NCBI RefSeq assembly: GCF_012844455.2
Contig: NZ_JABBCQ020000005.1
Coordinates: 186,001-250,000 of the forward strand
DNA length: 64,000 nt
Origin: Comamonas suwonensis
GTDB taxonomy: Bacteria; Pseudomonadota; Gammaproteobacteria; Burkholderiales; Burkholderiaceae_C
Direction of reading: 5' to 3'
A model generated the notes under the pieces. That model was not told where the DNA came from and searched no databases. It saw only the letters and a program-made list of their open reading frames with translations. The position numbers were made by a program, and so were the translations under genes. Below are positions 1 through 7,608 of the stretch, piece after piece. The stretch's first letter is position 1; each line of letters opens with the position of its first letter.

Positions 1-1
1 C

Positions 2-310
2 GTGCCCTCGCCCTTTAAGACATCACATCCTCTGGCGCGCGAGTTTCAGGCGGCACTGCAGAAAAATGGCGCCGCATTGCAGCCCAATTACTCGAGCATG
101 GAAGGTTATCTGGCCGCCCGTGTTGTCGGCGAGGCGCTGAAGTCTGCCGCCGCCGCTGGTCGGCTGCAGCGCGACGGCCTAGTGGCGGCGCTGGAAGCCC
201 TGAACGGCCAGCAGGTTGCGGGTTTTCCCATTGCTTTCCGTCCACAGGCAGGCAAGCCGGGTTTTGTGGAGTTGTCCATGCTCACAAGCGACGGTAAAGC
301 GAGAGTTTGA
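2..310 (+). CDS. Liv-type ABC transporter substrate-binding protein, C-terminal fragment (cut by window edge)
   Basis: The reading frame is open to the left edge of the window and ends at a TGA at 308-310, so only about the last 100 residues are present. The visible part has the pattern of the last lobe of a type I periplasmic binding protein of the leucine/isoleucine/valine group: a segment like YLAARVVGEAL, then a helix containing RDGLVAALEAL, then a short FPIAF strand. Such proteins deliver amino acids or small organic acids to an ABC permease. The transporter subunits would lie upstream, outside the window. The family call is fairly safe; the substrate cannot be inferred. Confidence 0.7.
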   Translation: MPSPFKTSHPLAREFQAALQKNGAALQPNYSSMEGYLAARVVGEALKSAAAAGRLQRDGLVAALEALNGQQVAGFPIAFRPQAGKPGFVELSMLTSDGKARV

Positions 311-347
311 GGCTTTGATGCAGCGAGGGCGCAGCCTCTCTTGCTTT

Positions 348-380
348 GGGTCATCATATTGTTTTTGCTAATGATGACCC
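348..380. promoter_or_regulatory. Perfect 10-bp inverted repeat in the leader of the M20 hydrolase gene
   Basis: GGGTCATCAT at 348-357 is repeated inverted as ATGATGACCC at 371-380, with a 13-base AT-rich spacer. It ends one base before the Shine-Dalgarno AAGGAGA (382-388) of the hydrolase gene. No T-run follows, so a plain terminator is unlikely. A protein operator or an RNA hairpin that masks the ribosome site are both possible. Confidence 0.5.
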
Positions 381-394
381 CAAGGAGAGAGCGC

Positions 395-1606
395 ATGGCC
401 CTGCTGCCCGAACTTCAAAAAAGCGCCCCTGACATTGCCGCCCTGCGCCGCGATATTCATGCCCACCCGGAGCTGTGTTTTGAGGAGATTCGCACCTCCG
501 ATCTGGTCGCTGAAAAGCTGGAGCAATGGGGTATTCCTACCCATAGAGGCTTGGGAAAAACCGGGGTCGTAGGCATCATCCACGGCCGCGATGGTGGCAA
601 GAATGGCCGCGCCATTGGCCTGCGTGCCGATATGGACGCCCTGCCGATGCAGGAGTTCAACACCTTTGAACATGCCAGCCGCCACGCCGGCAAGATGCAT
701 GCCTGCGGCCACGATGGCCACACGGCCATGCTGCTGGCCGCCGCGCAATATCTGGCGGCCCATCGCGAGAGCTTTGAAGGCACGGTCTACGCCATCTTCC
801 AGCCTGCAGAAGAAGGCGGCGGCGGAGCGCGTGAGATGGTCAATGACGGCCTGTTCACCCAGTTTCCCATGCAGGCCGTGTATGGCATGCACAACTGGCC
901 CGGCATGAAGGCCGGAACCATGGCCGTGGGCGCAGGCCCGGCCATGGCCTCCAGCAATGAATTCAAGATCGTCGTGCGGGGCAAGGGCGGTCACGCAGCC
1001 ATGCCGCACATGGTGGTGGACCCGGTGCCCGTGGCGGCCCAGCTCATCATGGCTTTTCAGACCATCGTCAGCCGCAACGTCAAGCCGATTGAAGCGGGCG
1101 TGATCTCCGTCACCATGATTCATGCGGGTGAAGCCACCAACGTTGTGCCCGACAGCGTAGAGCTGCAAGGCACGGTGCGCACCTTCTCGCTGGAGGTGCT
1201 GGACCTGATCGAGCAGCGCATGAAGCAGATCAGCGAATCGCTGTGCGCCGCCCACGGCACGCAATGCACGTTTGAGTTTGTGCGCAACTACCCGCCCACC
1301 ATCAACACCGCCCTTGAGGCCGAGTTTGCGCAAAACGTGATGCGTGAGATTCTGGGCGATGCCGGCGTGGTGCCGCAGGAGCCATCCATGGGCGCAGAAG
1401 ACTTTGCCTTCATGCTGCTGGAAAAGCCCGGTGCCTACTGCTTTATCGCCAACGGCGACGGCGACCACCGCGCGCTGGGCCACGGTGGCGGCCCCTGCAC
1501 GCTGCACAACCCCAGCTATGACTTTAATGACGAGCTGATCCCACTGGGCGCAACCTTCTGGGTCAAGCTGGCACAACGCTGGTTGGAGCAGCCAACGCGC
1601 GGGTGA
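395..1606 (+). CDS. M20D-family amidohydrolase (hippurate hydrolase / N-acyl-amino acid deacylase type)
   Basis: A predicted 403-residue cytoplasmic zinc-dependent amidohydrolase that would cleave an N-acyl or N-aroyl amino acid. Visible M20 landmarks are DIHAHPEL near the N-terminus, RADMDALP, the metal ligand motif HACGHDGHTAML, QPAEEGGGGA with the catalytic Glu pair, GMHNWPG, the dimerisation-domain stretch GKGGHAAMPH and a late metal-binding His in HNPSYDFND. The ATG at 395 is chosen because AAGGAGA lies 6 bases upstream; a longer in-frame TTG start at 341 would run through the inverted repeat. Length is normal for the family. The upstream liv-type binding protein suggests joint uptake and hydrolysis of an acylated amino acid, which is inference. 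Confidence 0.88.
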   Translation: MALLPELQKSAPDIAALRRDIHAHPELCFEEIRTSDLVAEKLEQWGIPTHRGLGKTGVVGIIHGRDGGKNGRAIGLRADMDALPMQEFNTFEHASRHAGKMHACGHDGHTAMLLAAAQYLAAHRESFEGTVYAIFQPAEEGGGGAREMVNDGLFTQFPMQAVYGMHNWPGMKAGTMAVGAGPAMASSNEFKIVVRGKGGHAAMPHMVVDPVPVAAQLIMAFQTIVSRNVKPIEAGVISVTMIHAGEATNVVPDSVELQGTVRTFSLEVLDLIEQRMKQISESLCAAHGTQCTFEFVRNYPPTINTALEAEFAQNVMREILGDAGVVPQEPSMGAEDFAFMLLEKPGAYCFIANGDGDHRALGHGGGPCTLHNPSYDFNDELIPLGATFWVKLAQRWLEQPTRG

Positions 1607-1895
1607 TTGCTTCTGTCTGCTGGAGTTTGCCCGGCGGGCAGTCGTGCTGAACCAGCGCGTGAAGGCGCTGTGGCTGTTGTAGCCCAGTATGGACGCGATC
1701 TGGCCGACGGAGTACTCCGGGTTGTGCACACAGCGTTGTGCCAGGTCGTATCGAACTTCATGATGCATTACATCCAGCCTCGCTCGCATATGCTGGACAT
1801 GGCTGCAGAGCTCTTTGGTCACGTGCTGGCGGGGCGTCTCGTCAGCGAGCCTCAGCAGGAGTTTGCGCTGGCGGATGCTGCGCAAGCCCATCGCG
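1607..1895 (-). pseudogene. AraC-family regulator remnant (C-terminal helix-turn-helix)
   Basis: On the minus strand, directly convergent with the hydrolase, a stretch of about 95 codons reads like the DNA-binding end of an AraC/XylS regulator: RYDLAQRCVHNPEYSVGQIA, then LGYNSHSAFTRWF, the usual second helix-turn-helix. The preceding part (RAMGL, RLADE) fits the first helix-turn-helix only with gaps, and no sensible N-terminal domain or start codon is attached, because the same frame runs on into antisense of the hydrolase gene. I read this as a decayed regulator fragment. A functional short protein is unlikely. Confidence 0.5.
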
Positions 1896-1987
1896 CGCGG
1901 GAGCCGCGCAAGACCATGGGATCTACCGTGCTCGTGCCGTGACAGCGTGGTGAAAATGCAGGGCTTGTAAAGCCATTGCTGAGATCT

Positions 1988-2020
1988 GTGCCAGCGCTTT
2001 ATCCCCAAGCGCTGGCATTT
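1988..2020. repeat. Palindromic repeat, family 1, terminator-like
   Basis: CCAGCGCTT (1991-1999), seven bases, AAGCGCTGG (2007-2015), then CATTTTTC. This is one copy of a palindrome with core AGCGCTT...AAGCGCT found at many sites in the window. The stem and following T-rich bases could stop transcription leaving the hydrolase gene. Confidence 0.6.
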
Positions 2021-2150
2021 TTCTTTGATTGGGTCTGCGCATGGTGTTCTGAAGCTGAGTGAGGCGCCCAAGGCTGGCGTGGCTGTGACGTGCCAATCTG
2101 GCTTTCGCTACGTCCTGCTTTTCAAGGATTGAGCGCCCTGTGAAATAAAA

Positions 2151-2164
2151 AGAACGGTCGTTCT
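2151..2164. promoter_or_regulatory. Palindromic operator AGAACG-GT-CGTTCT upstream of the acyl-CoA-binding protein gene
   Basis: AGAACGGTCGTTCT is palindromic except for its two centre bases, sits in an AT-rich tract, and lies 58 bases before the acyl-CoA-binding protein start. Size and symmetry resemble TetR-family operators, including those of fatty-acid regulators in proteobacteria. The regulator is not identified; the TetR gene near 37.9 kb has a different candidate operator. Confidence 0.5.
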
Positions 2165-2222
2165 AATTTTATGGATTTTTGGCTACACTGAGCTGAACTA
2201 TTCAAAGCCTAGGAGACCCTTC

Positions 2223-2477
2223 ATGTCCGATCTGAACACCACGTTTGAAGAAGCCGTTAAGAATTCCACCTCGATCAGCGAGCGCCCCGATAACGCCACG
2301 CTGCTCAAGATCTATGGTCTGTACAAGCAGGCCACAGATGGCGACAACGAGACCAAGAAGCCCAGCTTCACCGACATGGTGGCGCGTGCCAAGTGGGATG
2401 CCTGGGCCAAGCTCGAAGGCACCTCGCCCGATGAAGCCAAGCAGCTTTATATTGACCTGATCGCGTCGTTGAAGTGA
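2223..2477 (+). CDS. Acyl-CoA-binding protein (ACBP)
   Basis: A complete 84-residue four-helix acyl-CoA-binding protein, the usual length of the family. Landmarks are the N-terminal FEEAVKN helix, LLKIYGLYKQATDGD with the conserved Tyr and Lys of the ligand pocket, and KWDAWAKLEGTSPDEAKQLY, the most conserved ACBP stretch. It would bind long-chain acyl-CoA esters in the cytosol, buffering and delivering them. The ATG follows an AGGAGA sequence about 6 bases upstream. It stands alone between the AraC remnant and a convergent dioxygenase, with its own promoter region carrying a palindromic operator. ACBPs are common in eukaryotes and patchy in bacteria. Confidence 0.93.
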   Translation: MSDLNTTFEEAVKNSTSISERPDNATLLKIYGLYKQATDGDNETKKPSFTDMVARAKWDAWAKLEGTSPDEAKQLYIDLIASLK

Positions 2478-2525
2478 CCACTGCTTGAAACTGGCACAGC
2501 CTGAAGCCAGAGAAAACGTGCAAGA

Positions 2526-2606
2526 TCCGTCTCGCAGCGAGGCTGTCCGTTCCCCTCTAGCGCATAGCGCCAGAGAGGGGGAGGCGGCGAAGCCGTTCAG
2601 GAGGTG
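2526..2606. repeat. 3'-end repeat, family 2, copy 1
   Basis: A GC-rich element of about 80 bases ending immediately beside the stop codon of the minus-strand dioxygenase gene. Read from that gene it runs CACCTCCTGAACGGCTTC-GCCGCCTCCCCC and continues to a GCAGCGAGGC-type end. Three further copies lie at 16.4, 18.9 and 27.2 kb, always directly after a stop codon and always in the same orientation relative to that gene. Confidence 0.65.
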
Positions 2607-3611
2607 TCAGTACTTGTTCGAGAAGTTGGCCGAGATGCGCTGCCGCAGATAATCCGCCCCTGTGATGGGCGGATATTTTTTTGCCGGGCCTTCAATCACC
2701 GCATCTTCATTGGCCTGGCAGAAGAACGCCAAGCTGTAGCGCGAGCCCTGGTATTCATGCGGCTGCGGATTGCGTACTCGGTGAAAGTTGCTGGGTAGCT
2801 GGTCGTCGCTCCAGCGCGTCAGCATGTCGCCGATATTGCAGGTGATGACGCCGTCGACGGGCTTTACTGGCGTCCATTGCTGGGCCTCGGCCTCCTTGCC
2901 GGGCAGCACTTGCAGTCCGCCCTGACCGGCACGCTGGAACAGCAGGGTCAGGCAATCAAAGTCGGTATGCGCGCCGGCACGCCACAGGCCTGTTTCTTCT
3001 TTCAATGCCGGGTCTACCGCAAAGTAATGCAGCATGCGCAGCGTGCTCTGATAGCTGGGTACTTCCGGGTTATGCGCACGGGTAAAGAAGTCTTCATCAA
3101 AACCCAGTTTGTAGGCAAAGCAAGACAGCAGCTGCATGCCAACCTTCCAGCATTGCTGTTCAAACGCCAGTGTGGCTTGCTGAAAGCCTGCCAGTTCTTC
3201 TTCCGCAGGCCACAGCCCTTCCATGCGCGGGCGTGTGACCTGGTAGGACTCTTTCTGGTCTGGGGTCTTGGTGGACGGGCGAATCTGCGCCTTGTGCTCC
3301 CAGCCGGCGTTGCGCGCCAGCGGCCATTGCGCCTTCACTACTGCGGGCAGGGCAAAGAACTGCTGCGCACGCTCAAACGCGGCATCGATATCGGCCTGTG
3401 CAATGCCATGGCCCGACACCTGAAAAAAGCCGATATCTACCGAAGCGCTCCATAGCTGTTCGGCAATTTCCGGCTTGCGCGCTTCAAAGTGGCTGATATC
3501 GATGACGCGCACTTCGCGGGCGCTGGTCTCTGCGCCCTGTCCGCCCATGCGGGCTTCCTTGTTGAGTTCGCCCAGTGCGTAAGTGGATTGGCTGGCATTC
3601 ATGGTCTGCAT
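2607..3611 (-). CDS. 2-oxoglutarate/Fe(II)-dependent dioxygenase, isopenicillin N synthase family
   Basis: A 334-residue enzyme of the isopenicillin N synthase-like fold with an N-terminal DIOX_N part (VIDISHFEARKPEIAEQLW, FFQVSGHGI) and a C-terminal double-stranded beta helix. The iron facial triad is visible as HTD in GAHTDFDCLTLL and the distal His in SNFHRVRNP; the co-substrate Arg is in SRYSLAFF. The start at 3611 follows an AGAGAGAG ribosome site; an upstream in-frame start at 3704 has no such support. Homologues often sit beside purine or pyrimidine transport genes, and here the divergent neighbours are a transporter and a deaminase, so oxidation of a heterocyclic base is a plausible role. 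The real substrate is unknown. Confidence 0.85.
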   Translation of the reverse strand: MQTMNASQSTYALGELNKEARMGGQGAETSAREVRVIDISHFEARKPEIAEQLWSASVDIGFFQVSGHGIAQADIDAAFERAQQFFALPAVVKAQWPLARNAGWEHKAQIRPSTKTPDQKESYQVTRPRMEGLWPAEEELAGFQQATLAFEQQCWKVGMQLLSCFAYKLGFDEDFFTRAHNPEVPSYQSTLRMLHYFAVDPALKEETGLWRAGAHTDFDCLTLLFQRAGQGGLQVLPGKEAEAQQWTPVKPVDGVITCNIGDMLTRWSDDQLPSNFHRVRNPQPHEYQGSRYSLAFFCQANEDAVIEGPAKKYPPITGADYLRQRISANFSNKY

Positions 3612-4091
3612 AAGTCTCTCTCTTGCAATGACTTCAGACGCACGCGCAGGGAGCGTTGGCTTGAAATGGCGGGCCTCTGAAGTGTGAGGAACAGGTGCGG
3701 CCAAAGCCGTACCCGCTTCAAGAGCAATGACCCGCGAAGCTGCTGAACTCGGGTTGAGAACAGTGCACCGTGCTGAACGCTTCTACTCTTGATTGAAGTG
3801 CAGCAAACACCGTGCCAGCAAGGCTTACGGGGCAGGAGGCGGCATTTTTGGTGCATTGCTTTAATTTGGTGCAGACCTGTGCATCAACGCATGCACAGTG
3901 GTTGGTGGCTTGCACCGTTGTGAGTCGTTGGCGCTACTTTTAAGAGGCGTCAAAAAGCAGGCACGCCAATTGCTTAGTTGATGAACGAGTAGAAGCGTTC
4001 AGCCTGCCATCCACGCAGCGCCCGGAAATTGCTCATGTTCTGCCAGTGGCTGTGCTGCTGGATCTGTGCCCCAAGACTTGAGAGTTCCGCC
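3612..4091. other. Divergent intergenic region (480 bases) without a gene
   Basis: This gap separates the dioxygenase and the transport operon, transcribed in opposite directions. I find no convincing coding sequence. It does contain ordered repeats at 3847-3898 described separately, so it is probably a shared control region. Confidence 0.6.
3847..3898. promoter_or_regulatory. Direct repeats and a perfect inverted repeat, candidate operator of the divergent unit
   Basis: TTTGGTGCA occurs twice in the same orientation (3847-3855 and 3865-3873, 18-base period). Just downstream, CTGTGCAT (3877-3884) and ATGCACAG (3891-3898) form a perfect 8-bp inverted repeat with a 6-base spacer, the shape of a dimeric regulator site. 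No regulator gene is adjacent. The GGTGCA half sites recall NtrC-type sites, but I see no good sigma-54 promoter. Confidence 0.45.
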
Positions 4092-5108
4092 ATGCAACGT
4101 CGTCATTTTCTCGCCGCCTTACCCCTATGTTCTGCGCCCTGGGTGCATGCGCAGGGCAAGTCGCTGACTCCGCTGAAATTCACGCTGGATTTTCGGGTCA
4201 CCTCGCAGACGGCACCTTTTTTTCTGGCGCTGCAAAACGGCTACTACCGCGAAGAAGGGCTGGATGTGAGTCTGGACGTGGGGTCAGGCTCGGTGGCTTC
4301 GATTACTCGCATTGCCAGCGGCGCTTACCAACTGGGACTGGGTGATATCAGCTCGCTGATCGAGTTCAATGCGCAGAACGCTGGAACGCCGCGTGTGCAG
4401 GTGGTCTATCAGTACTACAACCGCGCACCCTTCGTCATCATTGGACGCAAAGATCGCGGGATTACCTCTGATTTCCTGAGTCTCAAGGGCAAGAAGGTCG
4501 CCGCTGCGGCGGTGGAATCCACGCGCCGTGCATGGCCCATGGTTGCGCGCAACAAGCATCTGCCTGCCGATCTGTTTTCATGGTCTACCACCGAATTTTC
4601 TGCCCGCGATAACGTGATGGTGCGGGGTGATGTGGATGCCGCCACTTATTTCCATGACTCTGCGGTGTCGCTGTTTGCGCGCATCAAGCCCGAAGAGCTT
4701 TCCATACTGCATTACACCGATGCGGGCGTGCAGTTGTATGGCAACGCCATCCTTGCATCCAGCGCATTGATTGCCGAAAAGCCGCAGCTGGTGGCCGCCT
4801 TTTTGCGCGCCACCAACCGAGCGATTGTGGAGTGCATTGCCAACCCGGCCGCTGCAGTCGCGGCCGTGCGCCAGCGCGAACCGATTCTGGATGAAAAAAC
4901 GGAGCTGGCGCGCTGGGCCATCACCACCCAGTACATTGCGGCGGCAGACACGAAAAGCCATGGTCTGGGCGATTTCAGCAAGCGCCTTCTGGAGCAGCAG
5001 GTGGACAGCGTGGTGCAAACCTTTGCGCTCAAAACAACGCCATCGGCGGATGCCCTGTTCAACAGCAGCATGTTGCCGCCCAAGTCGGTGCGAATGCTCA
5101 AGGCCTGA
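4092..5108 (+). CDS. NMT1/ThiY-like ABC transporter substrate-binding protein (first of two)
   Basis: A 338-residue periplasmic binding protein with an N-terminal export signal (MQRRHFLAALPL to VHAQG, Tat-like twin Arg near the start). The mature part opens with the family pattern PLKFTLDFRVTSQTAPFFLA, then GYYREEGLDVSLDVGSGS and a GDISSLIEF stretch typical of NMT1/SsuA-like receptors for pyrimidines, sulfonates, riboflavin or similar rings. The ATG at 4092 is preferred over a TTG at 4029 because it directly precedes the signal peptide. It heads a five-gene unit with a deaminase, a second receptor, an ATPase and a permease. The ligand is not readable from sequence. Confidence 0.83.
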   Translation: MQRRHFLAALPLCSAPWVHAQGKSLTPLKFTLDFRVTSQTAPFFLALQNGYYREEGLDVSLDVGSGSVASITRIASGAYQLGLGDISSLIEFNAQNAGTPRVQVVYQYYNRAPFVIIGRKDRGITSDFLSLKGKKVAAAAVESTRRAWPMVARNKHLPADLFSWSTTEFSARDNVMVRGDVDAATYFHDSAVSLFARIKPEELSILHYTDAGVQLYGNAILASSALIAEKPQLVAAFLRATNRAIVECIANPAAAVAAVRQREPILDEKTELARWAITTQYIAAADTKSHGLGDFSKRLLEQQVDSVVQTFALKTTPSADALFNSSMLPPKSVRMLKA

Positions 5109-5115
5109 GGAGCAG

Positions 5116-5622
5116 ATGCACATGTCCTTGCCTCAAGAACAAGCACTGAATGACGTGGATGGCCGCTATCTGCGCCAGGCCATCGCCTTGGCTGACAAAG
5201 CGCGTGAGCGCGGCAACCGCCCGTTTGGCGCGCTGATTGTGGCGGCCAATGGTCGCGTGCTGGCCGAGGCCAGCAATGCCAATGGCGAAAGCGGCGACTG
5301 CACGGCCCATGCCGAGCTGTCGGCTATTCGCCTGGCCAGCCCGCTGCACTGCCGTGATGCGCTGGCCACCGCCACGCTGTATTCATCGGCCGAGCCCTGC
5401 GTGATGTGCGCGGGCGCCATTTTCTGGTCTGCGATTGGCCGCGTGGTCTATGGCATTGATGCCGAGCGCCTGCGCGTATTTCGTGGAGAGAGGCTGGATC
5501 AGAAGGATGCAGAGCTGTCTTGCCGCGACGTTTTTGAGCGTTCGTCACACCCCATTGAATGTATTGGCCCGTCACTCATCGCCGAGGCTAGCCAGTCGCA
5601 CCAGGGTGGCTGGAAAAGCTGA
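5116..5622 (+). CDS. Nucleoside/base deaminase of the CDA superfamily (guanine or tRNA-adenosine deaminase-like)
   Basis: A 168-residue zinc deaminase. The HAE motif in TAHAELSAI supplies the zinc His and the proton-shuttling Glu, and EPCVMCAGAIFW supplies the two zinc Cys residues. RPFGALIVAANGRVLAEA before the active site is typical of guanine deaminase and TadA-like proteins. The start at 5116 is 7 bases past the previous stop with GAGGA upstream; a second ATG at 5122 is an alternative. Placement between two transporter receptors argues for catabolism of an imported aminated base rather than tRNA editing. The exact base remains unknown. Confidence 0.82.
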   Translation: MHMSLPQEQALNDVDGRYLRQAIALADKARERGNRPFGALIVAANGRVLAEASNANGESGDCTAHAELSAIRLASPLHCRDALATATLYSSAEPCVMCAGAIFWSAIGRVVYGIDAERLRVFRGERLDQKDAELSCRDVFERSSHPIECIGPSLIAEASQSHQGGWKS

Positions 5623-5663
5623 ACGAATTGAATTTTTATAAGCCAACGAGAGAGGAATTCACC

Positions 5664-6692
5664 ATGCAAACCAAGCGACTGTTCATGCAGACCGTGCTGG
5701 CTCTGGGTGCTTACGCCAGCACCACGGCAGCCTTTGCCGCCACGCCCATCAAGTTTCAGCTGGACTGGCGCTTTGAAGGGCCGTCTGCCCTGTTCTTGCA
5801 GCCTGTCGCTAAGGGCTACTTTCAGGCCGCAGGTCTGAATGTGGTGGTGGATGCGGGCAGTGGCTCTGGCGGAGCCATTCAGCGCGTGGCATCAGGGTCG
5901 TATGACATGGGTTTTGCCGACATGGCAGCGCTGATGGAGTTTTACGCCAATAACCCCGAGGTGAAAGACAAGCCTGTGGCCGTGATGATGGTCTACAACA
6001 GCACGCCATCATCGGTGCTGGCTCTGAAGAAAAGCGGTATCGCCAAGCCTGCGGATCTGACGGGCAAGAAGATGGGCGCACCGGTGTTTGATGGTGGCCG
6101 CCGTGGTTTTGCGCTGTTTGCCAAGGCCAACAAGGTGGGCGATGTGCAGTGGACGAGCATGGACCCACCACTGCGCGAGACCATGCTGGTGCGTGGTGAT
6201 ATTGATGCGATCACGGGCTTCAGCTTCACATCGCTGCTGAATCTGGAAGCGCGTGGTGTCAAGGCTTCTGATGTGGTGGTCATGCCGTTTGCGGACAACG
6301 GTGTGAAGCACTACGGCAACGCCATCATCGCCAGCGCCAAGATGGTGCGCGAGAACCCCGAAGCCATTCGCGCTTTTCTCAAAGCCTTTGCCAAAGGGGC
6401 CAAGGAGGTCATGGCCAGCCCGGCAGCTTCCATTGCTTATGTGAAAGAGCGTGACGGCATCGTCAACACCGCCATGGAAACCCGCCGCCTGCAGCTGGCG
6501 CTGGATGGCGTGGTCAACACCAGCGATGCACGTGCCGAGGGTTTTGGCCAGATCAATGCCACACGCATGGCGCTGATGGCATCGCAGGTGTCGGATGTGT
6601 ACGCGACCAAGACCCGCGTGAATCCTGATCTGGTCTGGAGCGGCCGATTTCTGCCGCCTGTTGCCGATCTCGACGTCTTCCCCAAGAAGTAA
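5664..6692 (+). CDS. NMT1/ThiY-like ABC transporter substrate-binding protein (second of two)
   Basis: A 342-residue exported receptor related to the one at 4092: signal peptide ending near AAFAATP, then PIKFQLDWRFEGPSALFLQP, GYFQAAGLNVVVDAGSGSGG and YDMGFADMAALMEFY. The ATG at 5664 has GAGAGGA 8 bases upstream. It probably binds the same kind of ligand as the first receptor, possibly with different specificity, since only one permease and one ATPase follow. The divergence between the two copies is large, so they are old paralogues and not a recent duplication. The family call is firm, the ligand is not. Confidence 0.84.
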   Translation: MQTKRLFMQTVLALGAYASTTAAFAATPIKFQLDWRFEGPSALFLQPVAKGYFQAAGLNVVVDAGSGSGGAIQRVASGSYDMGFADMAALMEFYANNPEVKDKPVAVMMVYNSTPSSVLALKKSGIAKPADLTGKKMGAPVFDGGRRGFALFAKANKVGDVQWTSMDPPLRETMLVRGDIDAITGFSFTSLLNLEARGVKASDVVVMPFADNGVKHYGNAIIASAKMVRENPEAIRAFLKAFAKGAKEVMASPAASIAYVKERDGIVNTAMETRRLQLALDGVVNTSDARAEGFGQINATRMALMASQVSDVYATKTRVNPDLVWSGRFLPPVADLDVFPKK

Positions 6693-6703
6693 TTACTCAT
6701 TGA

Positions 6704-6742
6704 TTGATAGCTGGATGCGCTTGATTGATAAGCGCTACAGCC
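6704..6742. repeat. Palindromic repeat, family 1, between receptor and ATPase genes
   Basis: TGATAGCTGG followed by GCGCTTGATTGATAAGCGC and TACAGCC. It fills most of the 59-base gap before the ATPase start, whose ribosome site is not recognisable. The hairpin could protect the upstream receptor message, a common way to make more receptor than ATPase, but that is inference. Confidence 0.6.
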
Positions 6743-6751
6743 CTGTTTCTT

Positions 6752-7600
6752 ATGAACTCATCAGATACTGAAACTGCCAGACCGTTTGTCGAATTCAAGG
6801 ATGTCTGGCTGGCCTACAACGAGGAATTGCTGCAGGCCAATCACTTTGCGGTGGAGGCGATTGACCTGACGGTCAAGCGTGGCGAGTTCATCGCTATCGT
6901 CGGTCCGTCGGGTTGCGGCAAGTCCACCTTTATGAAGCTGACTACGGGGCTGAAGATGCCGTCCATAGGACGGATTACCGTGGATGGCGAGCGCGTGACC
7001 GGACCACTCAAAATCTCGGGCATGGCGTTTCAGTCATCGTCGCTGCTGCCCTGGCGCACCACGCTGGACAATGTGCTGCTGCCGCTGGAGATCGTGGAGC
7101 CGCACCGCTCGCAGTTCAAGAAAAAGCGCAAGGAATATGAGGCGCGTGCGATTGCGCTGCTGGCCAAGGTGGGGCTGGCGGGCTATGAGCGCAAGTTCCC
7201 GTGGCAGCTTTCAGGCGGCATGCAGCAGCGCGCCAGCATTTGCCGGGCATTGATTCATGAGCCGCAGATGCTGTTGCTGGATGAGCCCTTCGGCGCGCTG
7301 GATGCCTTCACCCGTGAGGAGCTGTGGTGCATTTTGCGGGACCTGCAGGCCGAGCAGAAGTTCAACGTGATTCTGGTCACGCACGACCTGCGCGAAAGCG
7401 TTTTTCTGGCCGACACCATCTATGTGATGAGCAAGAGCCCTGGTCGATTTGTGGTGCGCCGCGACATCGATCTTCCACGTCCGCGTGATCTGGAAGTGAC
7501 CTACACGCCAGAGTTTTCAGACATTGTTTATGAACTGCGTGGCCATATCGGTGCCATGCGCAAGAGTGGCGCGTCAAGCGCCACTGTGATCAACCAATAA
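6752..7600 (+). CDS. ABC transporter ATP-binding protein (SsuB/TauB-like)
   Basis: A 282-residue cytoplasmic ATPase for the transporter formed with the permease at 7609. Walker A is GPSGCGKST, the Q-loop is near AFQSSSLLPWR, the signature is LSGGMQQR, Walker B is MLLLDEPFGALD and the switch His is in LVTHDLRES. These fit the nitrate/sulfonate/taurine ATPase group. The ATG at 6752 is chosen over an earlier TTG at 6725, because codons before 6752 lie within the family 1 repeat. No clear Shine-Dalgarno precedes it. Only 8 bases separate it from the permease gene. Confidence 0.9.
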   Translation: MNSSDTETARPFVEFKDVWLAYNEELLQANHFAVEAIDLTVKRGEFIAIVGPSGCGKSTFMKLTTGLKMPSIGRITVDGERVTGPLKISGMAFQSSSLLPWRTTLDNVLLPLEIVEPHRSQFKKKRKEYEARAIALLAKVGLAGYERKFPWQLSGGMQQRASICRALIHEPQMLLLDEPFGALDAFTREELWCILRDLQAEQKFNVILVTHDLRESVFLADTIYVMSKSPGRFVVRRDIDLPRPRDLEVTYTPEFSDIVYELRGHIGAMRKSGASSATVINQ

Positions 7601-7608
7601 GGCGCACC

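Noticed and set aside
368-2071. A 567-codon minus-strand frame
   Set aside because: Most of it is the antisense of the M20 hydrolase; only its first part (1607-1895) resembles an AraC helix-turn-helix, and this is reported as a remnant.
3847-4091. Sigma-54/NtrC promoter suggested by GGTGCA half sites and TGGC...TTG
   Set aside because: The GG and GC elements are one base off the required spacing and the half sites are direct repeats, not the inverted NtrC arrangement.
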